In this document: positions 17,367 to 25,866 of the stretch, piece after piece
How the letters are laid out: every line of letters begins with the position of its first letter
Position numbering within the stretch: the first letter of the stretch is position 1
From: Bacteroides ilei
GTDB lineage: Bacteria > Bacteroidota > Bacteroidia > Bacteroidales > Bacteroidaceae
Direction of reading: 5' to 3'
DNA length: 64,000 bases
NCBI RefSeq assembly: GCF_900128495.1
Contig: NZ_LT635801.1
Location: 1,313,997 to 1,377,996, forward strand
Notes under the pieces: model-generated
Databases searched by the model: none
The model's input: only the letters and a program-made list of their open reading frames with translations
Told to the model about the DNA's origin: nothing
Position numbers and translations under genes: made by a program

Positions 17367-18196
17367 CGGCATTTCTTCTGGCGGCAGGGCTACTGGGAAT
17401 GCCGAATGTACAGGCACAACGAACCTACGAGGAGATGGAACAACTTACGGTAAATGAACAGGTAACAACGGTCATCACGGCCTCGGAACCGGTACGCTTC
17501 GTGGACATCTCCACCGATAAGGTTGTCGGCGACCAACCGATAGATAACATCGTCCGCCTGAAACCGAAAGAGGGCGGACACGAGGACGGCGAGGTGCTGG
17601 CCATAGTGACCATCGTAACGGAACGCTACCGCACACAGTATGCACTGCTCTACACCACACGGGTGCGGGAGGCGGTAACAGACAAGGAAATCCAGTTGCA
17701 GGAACGAAACGCCTACCACAACCCGGCGGTCTCGATGTCCACCGTGGAGATGACACGCTTCGCCCGGCGTATCTGGAACTCGCCCGCGAAGATCCGCAAC
17801 GTCGCCACCAAGGCACACCGCATGACCATGCGGTTGAACAACATCTACGCCGTGGGAGAGTATTTCTTCATCGACTTCTCGATAGAGAACCGGACGAACA
17901 TACGTTTCGACATTGACGAGATACGGGTGAAGCTGGCGGACAAGAAACTGACCAAAGCGACTAATGCGCAAGTCATCGAACTGGTCCCGGAACTGGTGCT
18001 GGAGGCAGGCAAGACGTTCCGGCACGGCTACCGGAATGTGGTCGTGGTTAAGAAAATGACGTTCCCGAACGACAAGGTACTGACCATCGAGATGACGGAG
18101 AAACAAATCAGCGGGCGTGCCATCAGCCTGAATATCGACTATGAGGACGTGCTGTCGGCCGATTCGTTCAGCACGGCATTGCTGGAGGAGGAATGA
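17345..18196 (+). CDS. traN: TraN, VirB9-like outer channel protein
   Basis: 283 residues. A signal peptide (IVTAFLLAAGLLGMPNVQAQ) and a TraN body (EQLTVNEQVTTVITASEPVRFVDIS near the start; VGEYFFIDFSIENRTNI, RHGYRNVVVVKKMTFP later). The VirB9-like beta-rich C-terminal domain works with TraM and TraO at the outer membrane. The start overlaps the methylase end by 22 bp. Confidence 0.92.
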   Translation: MDKKGIVTAFLLAAGLLGMPNVQAQRTYEEMEQLTVNEQVTTVITASEPVRFVDISTDKVVGDQPIDNIVRLKPKEGGHEDGEVLAIVTIVTERYRTQYALLYTTRVREAVTDKEIQLQERNAYHNPAVSMSTVEMTRFARRIWNSPAKIRNVATKAHRMTMRLNNIYAVGEYFFIDFSIENRTNIRFDIDEIRVKLADKKLTKATNAQVIELVPELVLEAGKTFRHGYRNVVVVKKMTFPNDKVLTIEMTEKQISGRAISLNIDYEDVLSADSFSTALLEEE

Positions 18197-18705
18197 CAAT
18201 GAGAAAGACGATTATCCTGACGATTGCCTGCATGTGCCTCGCCGTCGGTGCGAATGCACAACGGGGCAGCGGCCGCCTTTCGCTCAGTGCGGGGCTGCTG
18301 TACAAGAACGGGCTGGACGTGACGCTGGCCTACGAACACGAGATGAACTACCGCCATGCGTGGGAGTTCTTTGCCAACGGCTACCTGCAATGGGCAGAGT
18401 GCGAATCCTGCAAGCATGTATGCCCGAAATCTTTCTGGCAGAATTACCGTACCTACGGCTTCGGCGTGGCTTACAAACCCTGCGTCACGAAGGGACGCAA
18501 CCATTACGGAAGCCTCCGTATCGGGGCTTCGGGCGGAAGCGATACGAGGAAGTTCCTTGTCGGGCTGCATTTCGGCTACGAGCACAACTATGTGTTGCGG
18601 GCGGGCTGGACGCTATACTGGCAAGTCAAGGGAGACGTGATGATAAAGGGGGCCGATGTGCTGCGTACAGGGGTCGCCCTTGGTATTAAACTACCTATAA
18701 AATAA
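18193..18705 (+). CDS. traO: TraO, outer-membrane beta-barrel-like transfer protein
   Basis: 170 residues; the ATG at 18193 overlaps the traN stop as ATGA, and a second ATG at 18199 is equally possible. A signal peptide (IILTIACMCLAVGANAQ) precedes alternating beta strands (SLSAGLLYKNGLDVTLAYEHEM, RNHYGSLRIGASGG) ending in ALGIKLPIK, as in conjugal TraO. A cysteine pair in CESCKHVC near residue 75 may form a disulphide. Confidence 0.88.
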   Translation: MTMRKTIILTIACMCLAVGANAQRGSGRLSLSAGLLYKNGLDVTLAYEHEMNYRHAWEFFANGYLQWAECESCKHVCPKSFWQNYRTYGFGVAYKPCVTKGRNHYGSLRIGASGGSDTRKFLVGLHFGYEHNYVLRAGWTLYWQVKGDVMIKGADVLRTGVALGIKLPIK

Positions 18706-18712
18706 GGGAAAT

Positions 18713-19384
18713 ATGAAACAGAACATTATCAGAAAGGCTTGCCCGATTTTGCAGGCTGTCTTTATGTCCGGGGTGTTGGCCGCCTGTGACGCACATATCG
18801 AAGTACCCGACACGGCAGTACGTCCCGGGCACGTCCTCTGTGTGGACGGCAAGGCCGTGCCGTACAGCGAGTACGAAAATTCCGGGAAACAGGCGATTGC
18901 CGTCGTCTTCCATACCTATTCCGACGGAGAAACGGAAGGCAACGGGTATGCCGTTTATCTGTGGGACATGGCACCGAAGGCTTTCGCCGACAGCCTCGGC
19001 GTCGAGCAGGGTACGTCGGCAGACATCACGGCATACGACGGGAATGCGAACACGAATGCACTGCACGGGACGGACGAAACGACTTCTCCGATGGCCGAAT
19101 CCGTTTTTGCCCTGTGGAAATACGGGCAGAGCGCCTATGTGCCCTCAGTGGCGCAGATGCGTCTGCTGTACGCGGCACGTGGCATCATCAATCCGGTCAT
19201 CGAGAAATGCGGCGGAGACCCGCTTCCGACTGAGGCCAACGAGTGCTGGTACTGGACATCGACGGAGGTGGAAGGACAGCAGACGGTCAAAGCATGGCTC
19301 TACTCGACAGCCAGCGGAGCCATGCAGGAAACGCCCAAGACGCAGGCGCATAAAGTGCGTCCCATTATAACCATCAACAACTGA
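18713..19384 (+). CDS. Lipoprotein with DUF1566/FISUMP-like C-terminal domain
   Basis: 223 residues. The lipobox is VLAAC near residue 24, after a long signal peptide. The C-terminal half has the DUF1566 pattern (PSVAQMRLLYAARGIIN, CWYWTSTEVEG, AHKVRPI), a fold found in surface lipoproteins and adhesin tips of Bacteroidetes. It lies after traO, where traP/traQ occur in other elements, but it is not homologous to those by eye. It may be a surface-exposed cell-contact factor. Confidence 0.7.
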   Translation: MKQNIIRKACPILQAVFMSGVLAACDAHIEVPDTAVRPGHVLCVDGKAVPYSEYENSGKQAIAVVFHTYSDGETEGNGYAVYLWDMAPKAFADSLGVEQGTSADITAYDGNANTNALHGTDETTSPMAESVFALWKYGQSAYVPSVAQMRLLYAARGIINPVIEKCGGDPLPTEANECWYWTSTEVEGQQTVKAWLYSTASGAMQETPKTQAHKVRPIITINN

Positions 19385-19388
19385 ATTT

Positions 19389-19877
19389 ATGATTATGAAC
19401 GGAATTAAAGATTTCAATGCACCACAATATGTGGATATAGTACATCCGGACAAAGGATTTTTCGGGTATCTGTTGAGATGCAAATGTCCTAAGCAAGAGG
19501 ACGTTTCCGGTAATTACATATTCCTCGATGATGGAATAGACTGCTACGAGAGGTTTCCTTCCGCAAAGAACCGCAGGGAAGAAATCCGGACGGAATGGAA
19601 CGGTCGTATCAGCCATTACCATGATATTTTCCAAGGGCAGCTCTACTATGTCAATAAAGAATTGATTGAAGGTTTCATTGATTTCATGACTTGTGGCTCT
19701 GACGATGCTGTCCGGATTTTCCTTGAGAAGTTTACAGCGGAAGTACGGGCTTCTGCAATATATGACGCTTTAAGGCTTAAACCTCTATATGCAGTTTCCC
19801 ATGTCTGCCAGCTTACTGCTGATAACCGTATACAATGGCCTCATATCCATGTCCTCTGGGGCATTAAAAAGAATTGA
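19389..19877 (+). CDS. Uncharacterised cytosolic protein before the coupling ATPase
   Basis: 162 residues with a start at 19389 or 19395. No signal or membrane helix. It has a small N-terminal motif with cysteines (LRCKCPKQEDVSGNYIF) and an LEKFTAEVRASAIYDAL helix. Codon use and base composition look more AT-rich than the neighbouring tra genes, hinting at later insertion. It ends 7 bp before the coupling protein start. Family not recognised. Confidence 0.55.
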   Translation: MIMNGIKDFNAPQYVDIVHPDKGFFGYLLRCKCPKQEDVSGNYIFLDDGIDCYERFPSAKNRREEIRTEWNGRISHYHDIFQGQLYYVNKELIEGFIDFMTCGSDDAVRIFLEKFTAEVRASAIYDALRLKPLYAVSHVCQLTADNRIQWPHIHVLWGIKKN

Positions 19878-19884
19878 CATAGCA

Positions 19885-22071
19885 ATGGAAGAGAGCAAGG
19901 AATTACAGGGATTTTACCAGATATTCCGTGCGGTGGTGTATGTTTCCGTCCTCATGGAGTTCTTCGAATATGCCATCGACCCGGCGACCTTGGACCACTG
20001 GGACGGCATCCTTTGCAATATTCACGGACGTATTAAGCAATGGATGATATACAACGACGGGAATCTCGTGTACAGCAAGTTAGCCACGATACTGCTTATC
20101 TGCATCACCTGTCTCGGAACACGGAATAACAAGCATTTAGAGTGCAATGCACGCACTCAGGTCGTGTACCCGCTTGTAGGCGGTCTGTCGCTGCTCGCCC
20201 TGTCGGTATGGCTGTTCAACCACCCGATGGAAATACGACTATACACCCTGCCGCTGAACATCATTTTCTATATGGCGACTTCCCTTGCGGGTGTGATACT
20301 GGTACACATTGCACTGGACAACATACCAAAGTTCACCAAGGACGGTCTGATGAAAGACCGTTTCAATTTCGAGAACGAGAGCTTCGAGCAGTGCGAGGAA
20401 CTGATAGAGACCCCGTACAGCGTGAACATTCCCATGCGGTACTATTACAAAGGCAAATTCCGCAAAGGCTGGACCAATATAACCAACTGTTTCCGTGGAA
20501 CATGGGTCGTCGGAACACCGGGATCGGGTAAGACATTCAGCATTATCGAGCCGTTTATCCGACAACATTCGGCCAAGGGATTCGCAATGGTGGTCTATGA
20601 CTACAAGTTCCCGACGCTGGCCACGAAACTTTATTACCACTACAAGAAGAATCAGAAGCTCGGCAAAGTGCCTAAAGGGTGCAAGTTCAACATGATTAAC
20701 TTCGTGGACGTGGAATACAGTCGCCGAGTAAACCCTATCCAAGCGAAGTACATCAACAACCTCGCCGCGGCGAGCGAAACGGCAGAGACGCTGTTGGAGA
20801 GCCTGCAAAAGGGCAAGAAAGAGGGAGGCGGCGGCAGCGACCAATTCTTCCAGACATCGGCTGTGAACTTCCTCGCTGCCTGTATCTATTTTTTCGTGAA
20901 CTATGAACGCGAACCTTACGATGCCAAAGGGAACAAGTTGTACGCCGAGAAACGGCAAGACCCCGAAACGAAGTTCTGGAAACCGACAGGCGTGGTGCGG
21001 GACAAAGAGGGCGGAGAGATCGTGAATCCGGCCTACTGGTTAGGCAAGTATTCGGACATGCCGCACATCCTTTCGTTCCTAAACGAGAGCTACCAGACCA
21101 TCTTCGAGGTACTGGAAACGGATAACGAGGTAGCACCATTACTCGGCCCGTTCCAGACGGCTTTCAAGAACAAGGCAATGGAGCAGCTGGAGGGTATGAT
21201 AGGCACGTTACGTGTCTATACCTCGCGCTTGGCGACCAAAGAGAGCTACTGGATATTCCATCGTGACGGGGACGACTTCGACCTGAAAGTGAGCGACCCG
21301 AAACATCCGAGCTACCTGTTGATAGCGAATGACCCGGAAATGGAAAGCATTATCGGCGCTTTGAACGCCTTGATATTGAACCGTCTCGTTACCCGCGTAA
21401 ATACTGGGCAGGGCAAGAACATTCCCGTGAGCATCATCGTCGATGAGCTGCCGACACTGTATTTCCACAAGATAGACCGCCTGATCGGTACGGCACGAAG
21501 CAACAAGGTAAGCGTGACGCTCGGCTTCCAAGAGCTGCCGCAGCTTGAAGCGGATTACGGAAAGGTAGGTATGCAAAAAATCATCACGACGGTGGGCAAT
21601 GTGGTGAGCGGTTCAGCCCGTGCCAAGGAGACACTGGAATGGTTGTCCGGCGACATTTTCGGCAAGGTGGTGCAAATCAAGAAAGGCGTTACGATAGACC
21701 GGGACAAAACCTCTTTCAACCTGAACGAGAATATGGACAGTCTCGTGCCCGCTTCGAAAATCTCGGATATGCCGACAGGCTGGATATGCGGACAGACAGC
21801 ACGAGATTTCATCAAGACGAAAACCGGTATGGGCGGCTCGATGAACGTGCAGGAAGCGGAAGAGTTCAAAACCTCGAAGTTCTTCTGCAAGACGGATTTC
21901 GACATGAAGGAAATCAAGAAGGAGGAAGCGGCGTATGTACCGTTACCAAAGTTCTACACGTTCAAGTCGAGGGAGGAACGGGAACGCATTCTTTACCGGA
22001 ATTTCGTGAATGTGGGAATGGAGGTAAAAGAAATGATAAAGGACGTTCTGAACAAACGAGGGGCTAAATAG
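19885..22071 (+). CDS. MobC/VirD4-type coupling ATPase
   Basis: 728 residues from the ATG at 19885; the longer frame from 19789 overlaps the upstream gene. Several N-terminal membrane helices (near 15-30, 65-80, 95-110, 122-145) precede a RecA-like motor: Walker A GTPGSGKT at 210-217 and Walker B SIIVDELP near 516-523. This is the Bacteroidetes MobC/TraG-like coupling protein that docks the relaxase-DNA complex on the mating channel. In many ICEs the relaxase gene lies directly upstream of mobC; here it does not. Confidence 0.9.
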   Translation: MEESKELQGFYQIFRAVVYVSVLMEFFEYAIDPATLDHWDGILCNIHGRIKQWMIYNDGNLVYSKLATILLICITCLGTRNNKHLECNARTQVVYPLVGGLSLLALSVWLFNHPMEIRLYTLPLNIIFYMATSLAGVILVHIALDNIPKFTKDGLMKDRFNFENESFEQCEELIETPYSVNIPMRYYYKGKFRKGWTNITNCFRGTWVVGTPGSGKTFSIIEPFIRQHSAKGFAMVVYDYKFPTLATKLYYHYKKNQKLGKVPKGCKFNMINFVDVEYSRRVNPIQAKYINNLAAASETAETLLESLQKGKKEGGGGSDQFFQTSAVNFLAACIYFFVNYEREPYDAKGNKLYAEKRQDPETKFWKPTGVVRDKEGGEIVNPAYWLGKYSDMPHILSFLNESYQTIFEVLETDNEVAPLLGPFQTAFKNKAMEQLEGMIGTLRVYTSRLATKESYWIFHRDGDDFDLKVSDPKHPSYLLIANDPEMESIIGALNALILNRLVTRVNTGQGKNIPVSIIVDELPTLYFHKIDRLIGTARSNKVSVTLGFQELPQLEADYGKVGMQKIITTVGNVVSGSARAKETLEWLSGDIFGKVVQIKKGVTIDRDKTSFNLNENMDSLVPASKISDMPTGWICGQTARDFIKTKTGMGGSMNVQEAEEFKTSKFFCKTDFDMKEIKKEEAAYVPLPKFYTFKSREERERILYRNFVNVGMEVKEMIKDVLNKRGAK

Positions 22072-22097
22072 GATTCCGATATGAGGGAAAGTAAAAA

Positions 22098-22135
22098 AAA
22101 CGCCTGCAATGATTTCGTGTCCATTGCAGGCGTTT
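22098..22135. terminator. Strong terminator after the tra operon
   Basis: A perfect 14-bp stem AAACGCCTGCAATG / CATTGCAGGCGTTT has A-rich and T-containing flanks on both sides, 26 bp after the coupling-protein stop. It can work in both directions, ending the tra operon and the opposing gene. Confidence 0.85.
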
Positions 22136-22180
22136 CTTGCTCCCTATCTATTGTAGAAAATCCTGTGGTCCAAAACCAGC

Positions 22181-22257
22181 TTCTTGCGGTCCCTAAAAAA
22201 ATCATTGATAAACAATGTGTTATAATCTTGCGGCCCAAAATCGGTTTCTTGCGGCCC
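22181..22257 (+). repeat. Three short direct repeats TTCTTGCGGYCC
   Basis: TTCTTGCGGTCC (22181-22192), ATCTTGCGGCCC (22225-22236) and TTCTTGCGGCCC (22246-22257) are spaced 44 and 21 bp apart between the terminator and the convergent AlbA gene. Function unknown; protein-binding iterons are possible. Confidence 0.4.
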
Positions 22258-23909
22258 TACACGAAAGAAGGGAAATCAGGTGTTTTTATATAACGGGTAT
22301 ATTTACCAGCCCCCTCTTTTTGTATAATACCAGCATCTTCCATTTTGGAGATAAATGCCCGAACCTGTTTTTCGGACAATATATCTGCGAATATTTCCTT
22401 GAGGGCAGCCCGGTTGATAAAACCATTTTTACGGAAACAATCCGATACCGACTTAAGATGGTTCATATTCAATCCTTTCAGTTTTTCAGCCGCTTCATTC
22501 CGGTACTCTTCCGACAAGCGGTAAGCTCCATTTTCGTCTATTACAAGACCTTCTTCAGATAATTTTCTCAAGATATTCCCTTCAAGTCCCTCGTAATCCC
22601 TCATTGCGATTTTATACAAAGTCAGCAATTCAAAGACATTCAGTTGTTCAGCAGGTGTCCTTTTGCTCTGCTCGTTCCTGATGAAAACGACAAAATCCTT
22701 ATCCAGTACGGGAGCCTTGAACGTGAGACTTACCTGATAGGGGTCTGTTCCCGAATAATCCGGCAGTGCCTTTCCCTCCATGATACAGTTGTAGAACATC
22801 TTGTCAACCCCTTGGCCGGAACGCTCCACCAATCCTGTCTTCTGCAATATCTCACTCATCAGTTTACTACGCGGAACGCTGTTTACCGTCAAGATGTTAT
22901 TTATATCCACACCTGAAGGGAAACCACCGGCATTGGTAATGGTTATGCTGTCGGGATATTGCTTGATGACCACATCGCTCTGAATCAACATCGAACGGTG
23001 GCAGCAGGCATTCAAGATTGCTTCCCTGATAGCCTCCTTGTTGAATGAAGGTATGTCAAATATATATGGGCCGTCATTGTAATGCAGAAGCGGATTGCTT
23101 GCCGGTTGGTTAATGTAATCCCAAACCTTGTCAATGGCTATAAACAGTGGCAGCTGAAATTCCTTGCGTGCGGTGTATTGTATCATCGAGTGATACATCC
23201 TGAACTCCACGACAATGTTGTTCTGCGGCAGGTATTTCCGTATGGCTTCGGGCTTTCCGAGCAGGATAAGCGCCGCATAGTTCAACTTTCCGTCTTTCAA
23301 CAAATCCAAATCCGACAACACCTGTTCGTCGGGGTAAGTCCGGAAAAGTGGATTTTCCTGTTTACGGGCATACTGGCTCTTCATTTCCGCAATGGCTTCC
23401 TTATCCAGATCCCCTATGGTAAGCCCCTCGCATATCTTGGCCGAGAAATCCGGTTCCTGTTCCGACAATATCCTGAATATTTCGGCATCGGACATTTCAC
23501 GCAGGCTTTCTCCGGTACGCATGAGAGGTACGCCCTCAAACCTCAATAGTCTGCCTATCGGCCGGGAGGGTACGGAGAGGACAAGCACACGCTTACCGTC
23601 CTCGTAAAGCTCGGTCGCTTCTATCCTTATTCCCAACCTTTCGTAAATTTCATCCGTGAGTTCTCCCACTTTGTCTTGGGCAAAATCCGAGCCGACAACC
23701 GTATGAGGCATTTTATCCGCCATACCCAATACCAGCCGCCCGCCTTTTTCATTCGCCAAAGCGACAATATACCCCAACACACACCGCCGCCTTTCTTTCG
23801 GATCAACATGCTTTCCACCTGCAAACGGGTAATTCCGCTTTGCTTCCTTAAATTCTATATGGTCTTCGCTTTCGCGTAGTTGTTTCAAATCCTCAATCAT
23901 CATTTCCAT
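22257..23909 (-). CDS. AlbA/Schlafen-type ATP-binding regulator
   Basis: 550 residues from the ATG at 23909; a longer frame from 23996 runs into the promoter. The N-terminal AlbA_2 (Schlafen AAA_4) domain shows HIEFKEAKRNYPFAGG and NEKGGRLVLGMAD. The central GHKL-like ATPase part has REAILNACCHRSM and the GLVERSGQGVDKM motif, and the C-terminus is winged-helix. The family comprises putative transcriptional regulators, and some relatives act in defence. It is transcribed toward the tra operon and separated from it by the bidirectional terminator. It is an accessory gene at the tra/leading-region boundary. Confidence 0.8.
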   Translation of the reverse strand: MEMMIEDLKQLRESEDHIEFKEAKRNYPFAGGKHVDPKERRRCVLGYIVALANEKGGRLVLGMADKMPHTVVGSDFAQDKVGELTDEIYERLGIRIEATELYEDGKRVLVLSVPSRPIGRLLRFEGVPLMRTGESLREMSDAEIFRILSEQEPDFSAKICEGLTIGDLDKEAIAEMKSQYARKQENPLFRTYPDEQVLSDLDLLKDGKLNYAALILLGKPEAIRKYLPQNNIVVEFRMYHSMIQYTARKEFQLPLFIAIDKVWDYINQPASNPLLHYNDGPYIFDIPSFNKEAIREAILNACCHRSMLIQSDVVIKQYPDSITITNAGGFPSGVDINNILTVNSVPRSKLMSEILQKTGLVERSGQGVDKMFYNCIMEGKALPDYSGTDPYQVSLTFKAPVLDKDFVVFIRNEQSKRTPAEQLNVFELLTLYKIAMRDYEGLEGNILRKLSEEGLVIDENGAYRLSEEYRNEAAEKLKGLNMNHLKSVSDCFRKNGFINRAALKEIFADILSEKQVRAFISKMEDAGIIQKEGAGKYTRYIKTPDFPSFV

Positions 23910-23937
23910 AAATGTAATTTCGGTATAAAATAGAGTG

Positions 23938-23945
23938 CAAAGGTA
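23938..23945 (-). promoter_or_regulatory. Bacteroidetes -7 box for the AlbA gene
   Basis: The - strand carries TACCTTTG, a full match to TAnnTTTG, 28 bp before the ATG at 23909. No clear -33 TTTG is present. Confidence 0.6.
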
Positions 23946-23997
23946 TAAAAAATGTGGGAGATACAGGGTATTTACAGCTATTTCTCTTAAATACAAA

Positions 23998-24140
23998 TTA
24001 AGTACACATCAATAAAAATCGATATGTACTTAATTCATATAAAACTGTTTGCAGGTTCACATCATAAAAGTACAGTACCTCTATCCCAGTGTGAAGTTTG
24101 TTTTACGAACGACCGAAATCGCTTACGAACGACAAATTTT
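23998..24140. other. Candidate oriT: inverted repeat plus direct repeats in AT-rich DNA
   Basis: A 13-nt inverted repeat with one mismatch (arms 23998-24010 and 24021-24033; TTAAGTACA...TGTACTTAA) is followed by GCAGGTTCACA, AGTACAGTACC and two TTACGAACGAC boxes (24103-24113, 24123-24133). It lies between the coupling gene and the first of the leftward maintenance genes, where the proposed transfer direction requires oriT. No nic consensus was recognised. Confidence 0.35.
24101..24140 (+). repeat. 40-bp direct repeat, copy 1
   Basis: This unit begins TTTTACGAACGACCGAAATC and continues with a second TTACGAACGAC. It recurs at 24509-24548 in the same orientation, 408 bp away, with only a few differences. 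The small 24183-24395 gene lies between the copies. Confidence 0.8.
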
Positions 24141-24182
24141 GTGTCACATAAAATAGAAGATCACGAAAATAAGGGACTGTTG

Positions 24183-24395
24183 TCAACCGGCATAAGCTCC
24201 GCTGGGCAAATGTTCATTTAGTGCATTTACAATATCTTCTCTTGCCGAATTAGAATCGACGGACATCGTTAATCCTCCTGATTGATTCGGTGATAAACTA
24301 AGATTAGTACAGCCATAGTCTCTTTGAATATAGCCATATGCTATTCTCACAGCCTTTTTATCTGTCGTTCCATTGATATTAATTTCATGTGTCAT
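24183..24395 (-). CDS. Small uncharacterised protein between the direct repeats
   Basis: 70 residues from the ATG at 24395. It is compact and neutral (ININGTTDKKAVRIAYGYIQRDYG, VNALNEHLPSGAYAG) with no signal or membrane helix. No known family. The AT-rich setting and the bounding 40-bp repeats suggest it belongs to a small duplicated or inserted module. Moderate doubt whether it is expressed. Confidence 0.4.
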   Translation of the reverse strand: MTHEININGTTDKKAVRIAYGYIQRDYGCTNLSLSPNQSGGLTMSVDSNSAREDIVNALNEHLPSGAYAG

Positions 24396-24508
24396 AATGT
24401 AAATATGATTAATTTCCTACTCTTTGAAGGGCTTTTCGGATTCCGCCCGTTATTATTTTGTGAACCTGCACCGCAAATATAAGGGGAACAGGCAGCCACA
24501 GACAATCC

Positions 24509-24548
24509 GTTTTACGAACGACCGAAATCATTTACGAACGGCAGATTT
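24509..24548 (+). repeat. 40-bp direct repeat, copy 2
   Basis: Begins TTTTACGAACGACCGAAATC exactly like copy 1 and again contains a second TTTACGAACG box. About 50 bp upstream, TGTGAACCTGC is the inverse of GCAGGTTCACA near copy 1, so the module is flanked by both direct and inverted elements. Confidence 0.75.
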
Positions 24549-24576
24549 TTATCCATTTCCATCGTATCATGCACAG

Positions 24577-24617
24577 AAAAGCCGTACCCTGTTCGTTTTC
24601 CGACAAGGCACGGCTTT
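24577..24617 (-). terminator. Terminator of the 24.6-25.8 kb leftward operon
   Basis: AAAGCCGT (24577-24584) pairs with ACGGCTTT (24610-24617), 20 bp beyond the stop of the 24637-25014 gene on the - strand. Confidence 0.6.
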
Positions 24618-24636
24618 CATCCCCCAAAAAGAGGAA

Positions 24637-25014
24637 TCAGACAGTGACAACAGTTACATATAAATTCTGTCGCTCCTGTTCGCAGAATTTATCGTACTCG
24701 GCTTTGTCCGTACCGCTTTCGATAGCCCGGTCGATGACACCGCCCAGTTCGTCGAAACAAACCTCGCTGTTCACACATTCCACGTCCATTCCCTTCACAA
24801 GATAAACCTCGTAATAATCCGAGCCATTGAGCACGACGATGACATATCCCGCGTGCAGTCGTCCATTTACCTTGATGCGGAGTGCCGGCAACTCCCTGTA
24901 CAGGGTGGCGGCAAATTCTTCGATACTCCACGACATGAGGACGGTCATGGGGGTTAATGTTACTAACTGTTCCTTAATGATCTGTGCAACCTGCATTACA
25001 TATTCTTTTTCCAT
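24637..25014 (-). CDS. Uncharacterised small protein, last gene of palindrome-A operon
   Basis: 125 residues from the ATG at 25014 (MEKEYVMQVAQIIKEQL); the longer frame overlaps the gene upstream. Alpha then beta pattern with RIKVNGRLHAGYVIVVLNGSDYYEVYLVKG in the middle and an acidic helix at the end. No signal or membrane segment. It is the distal gene of a four-gene leftward unit preceded by palindrome A. Small proteins of this type in conjugative leading regions are often anti-defence factors, but no specific family is recognised. Confidence 0.65.
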   Translation of the reverse strand: MEKEYVMQVAQIIKEQLVTLTPMTVLMSWSIEEFAATLYRELPALRIKVNGRLHAGYVIVVLNGSDYYEVYLVKGMDVECVNSEVCFDELGGVIDRAIESGTDKAEYDKFCEQERQNLYVTVVTV

Positions 25015-25048
25015 AACTCTAAGTTTATAAATTATCGTTCCAAGATTT

Positions 25049-25321
25049 TTACTCGAACCAGTCGGGGTTACTCTCTTTGAGTTCGGCAATCAGTTCGTTT
25101 TCGGGAAGCTGAATGCTTTTCTCGTCGGTGAAGTAGAAAACCTCGTCGTAGATACTTTCAGCTTCTTTGCTGGCGAAACCTTCGTTTTCGTCATCGAAAC
25201 TGCAGGGCTGCAGGGCATCCAGCAGGGTGGTCGGGGCAATCAGCAATTCTTCGCCATCGTTGGCTTCCACAATACGGCATACATAGCTCTTGCCGCCAAA
25301 TTGAATTTCATTTGTTCTCAT
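25049..25321 (-). CDS. Uncharacterised acidic small protein
   Basis: 90 residues, acidic (FDDENEGFASKEAESIYDEVFYFTDEK), starting MRTNEIQFGGKSYVCRIVEAND. Third gene of the palindrome-A operon. The acidic character is compatible with a DNA-mimic or with a plain soluble factor; nothing decisive is visible. Confidence 0.65.
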   Translation of the reverse strand: MRTNEIQFGGKSYVCRIVEANDGEELLIAPTTLLDALQPCSFDDENEGFASKEAESIYDEVFYFTDEKSIQLPENELIAELKESNPDWFE

Positions 25322-25331
25322 ATTATCCTCC

Positions 25332-25604
25332 TTATCTTAATGGTATATTACGTCCGTGTTCATTGAGGTATTCCATGATGCGCTTCGCTTCCTCGTGCGA
25401 GGCTTGGTTCCGTTCGTCATAACGCCGGTTGTCGTCCGCCATGACCTTGATACACGCCTTAATCAGGCGGTAGAGGCTTTGCTGAAGCGTGGGGTGCATG
25501 TCGGGGATTGCCGCTGCGAACCATTCGGGGTTGAAACTGAAACTGTTTACCGCCATTTCCCAATCTTTGGCGAGGCGGTACTCTTTGCTTTCTTTAATGT
25601 CCAT
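25332..25604 (-). CDS. Uncharacterised small helical protein
   Basis: 90 residues from the ATG at 25604 (MDIKESKEYRLAKDWEM). Helical, with NPEWFAAAIPDMHPTLQQSLYRLI and a basic end. The start lies 11 bp after the upstream gene's stop, indicating one operon. Family not recognised. Confidence 0.65.
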   Translation of the reverse strand: MDIKESKEYRLAKDWEMAVNSFSFNPEWFAAAIPDMHPTLQQSLYRLIKACIKVMADDNRRYDERNQASHEEAKRIMEYLNEHGRNIPLR

Positions 25605-25615
25605 ATTCTTGAATT

Positions 25616-25813
25616 TTAATAGTTCTCGTTGCATATTCTGTCAAGTTCCCTAATTATGGGTGTCACCTCTTTTCCTGTAAGACTTTCTATGTCATACAGC
25701 AAATGCTCCAAGCGGTCATACGCCTTTTCTCCCGCTTTTGTAAATTCTCCGGTGCTGTCGAATGCGTTACCTTCACACCCCAGTTCTTGCAATAATTCTT
25801 CTAATGTCTTCAT
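25616..25813 (-). CDS. Uncharacterised small protein, first gene of palindrome-A operon
   Basis: 65 residues from the ATG at 25813 (MKTLEELLQELGCEGNAFD). The longer frame to 25978 only translates the palindrome and is rejected, because the equivalent frame is broken in other copies. Helical, acidic. First gene of the four-gene leftward unit. Confidence 0.6.
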   Translation of the reverse strand: MKTLEELLQELGCEGNAFDSTGEFTKAGEKAYDRLEHLLYDIESLTGKEVTPIIRELDRICNENY

Positions 25814-25866
25814 TTGTTGAATTTTTAACGTTTGTTTTTCTTTCCCTCTGCTCGGCTTCCTTGTTA

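Noticed and set aside
19789..19884. Upstream start for the coupling ATPase
   Set aside because: It would overlap the 162-residue gene by 89 bp in another frame. The ATG at 19885 gives the expected N-terminus just before the first membrane helices.
24101..24548. CRISPR array
   Set aside because: Only two 40-bp repeat copies 408 bp apart with a gene between, no regular spacers and no cas genes.
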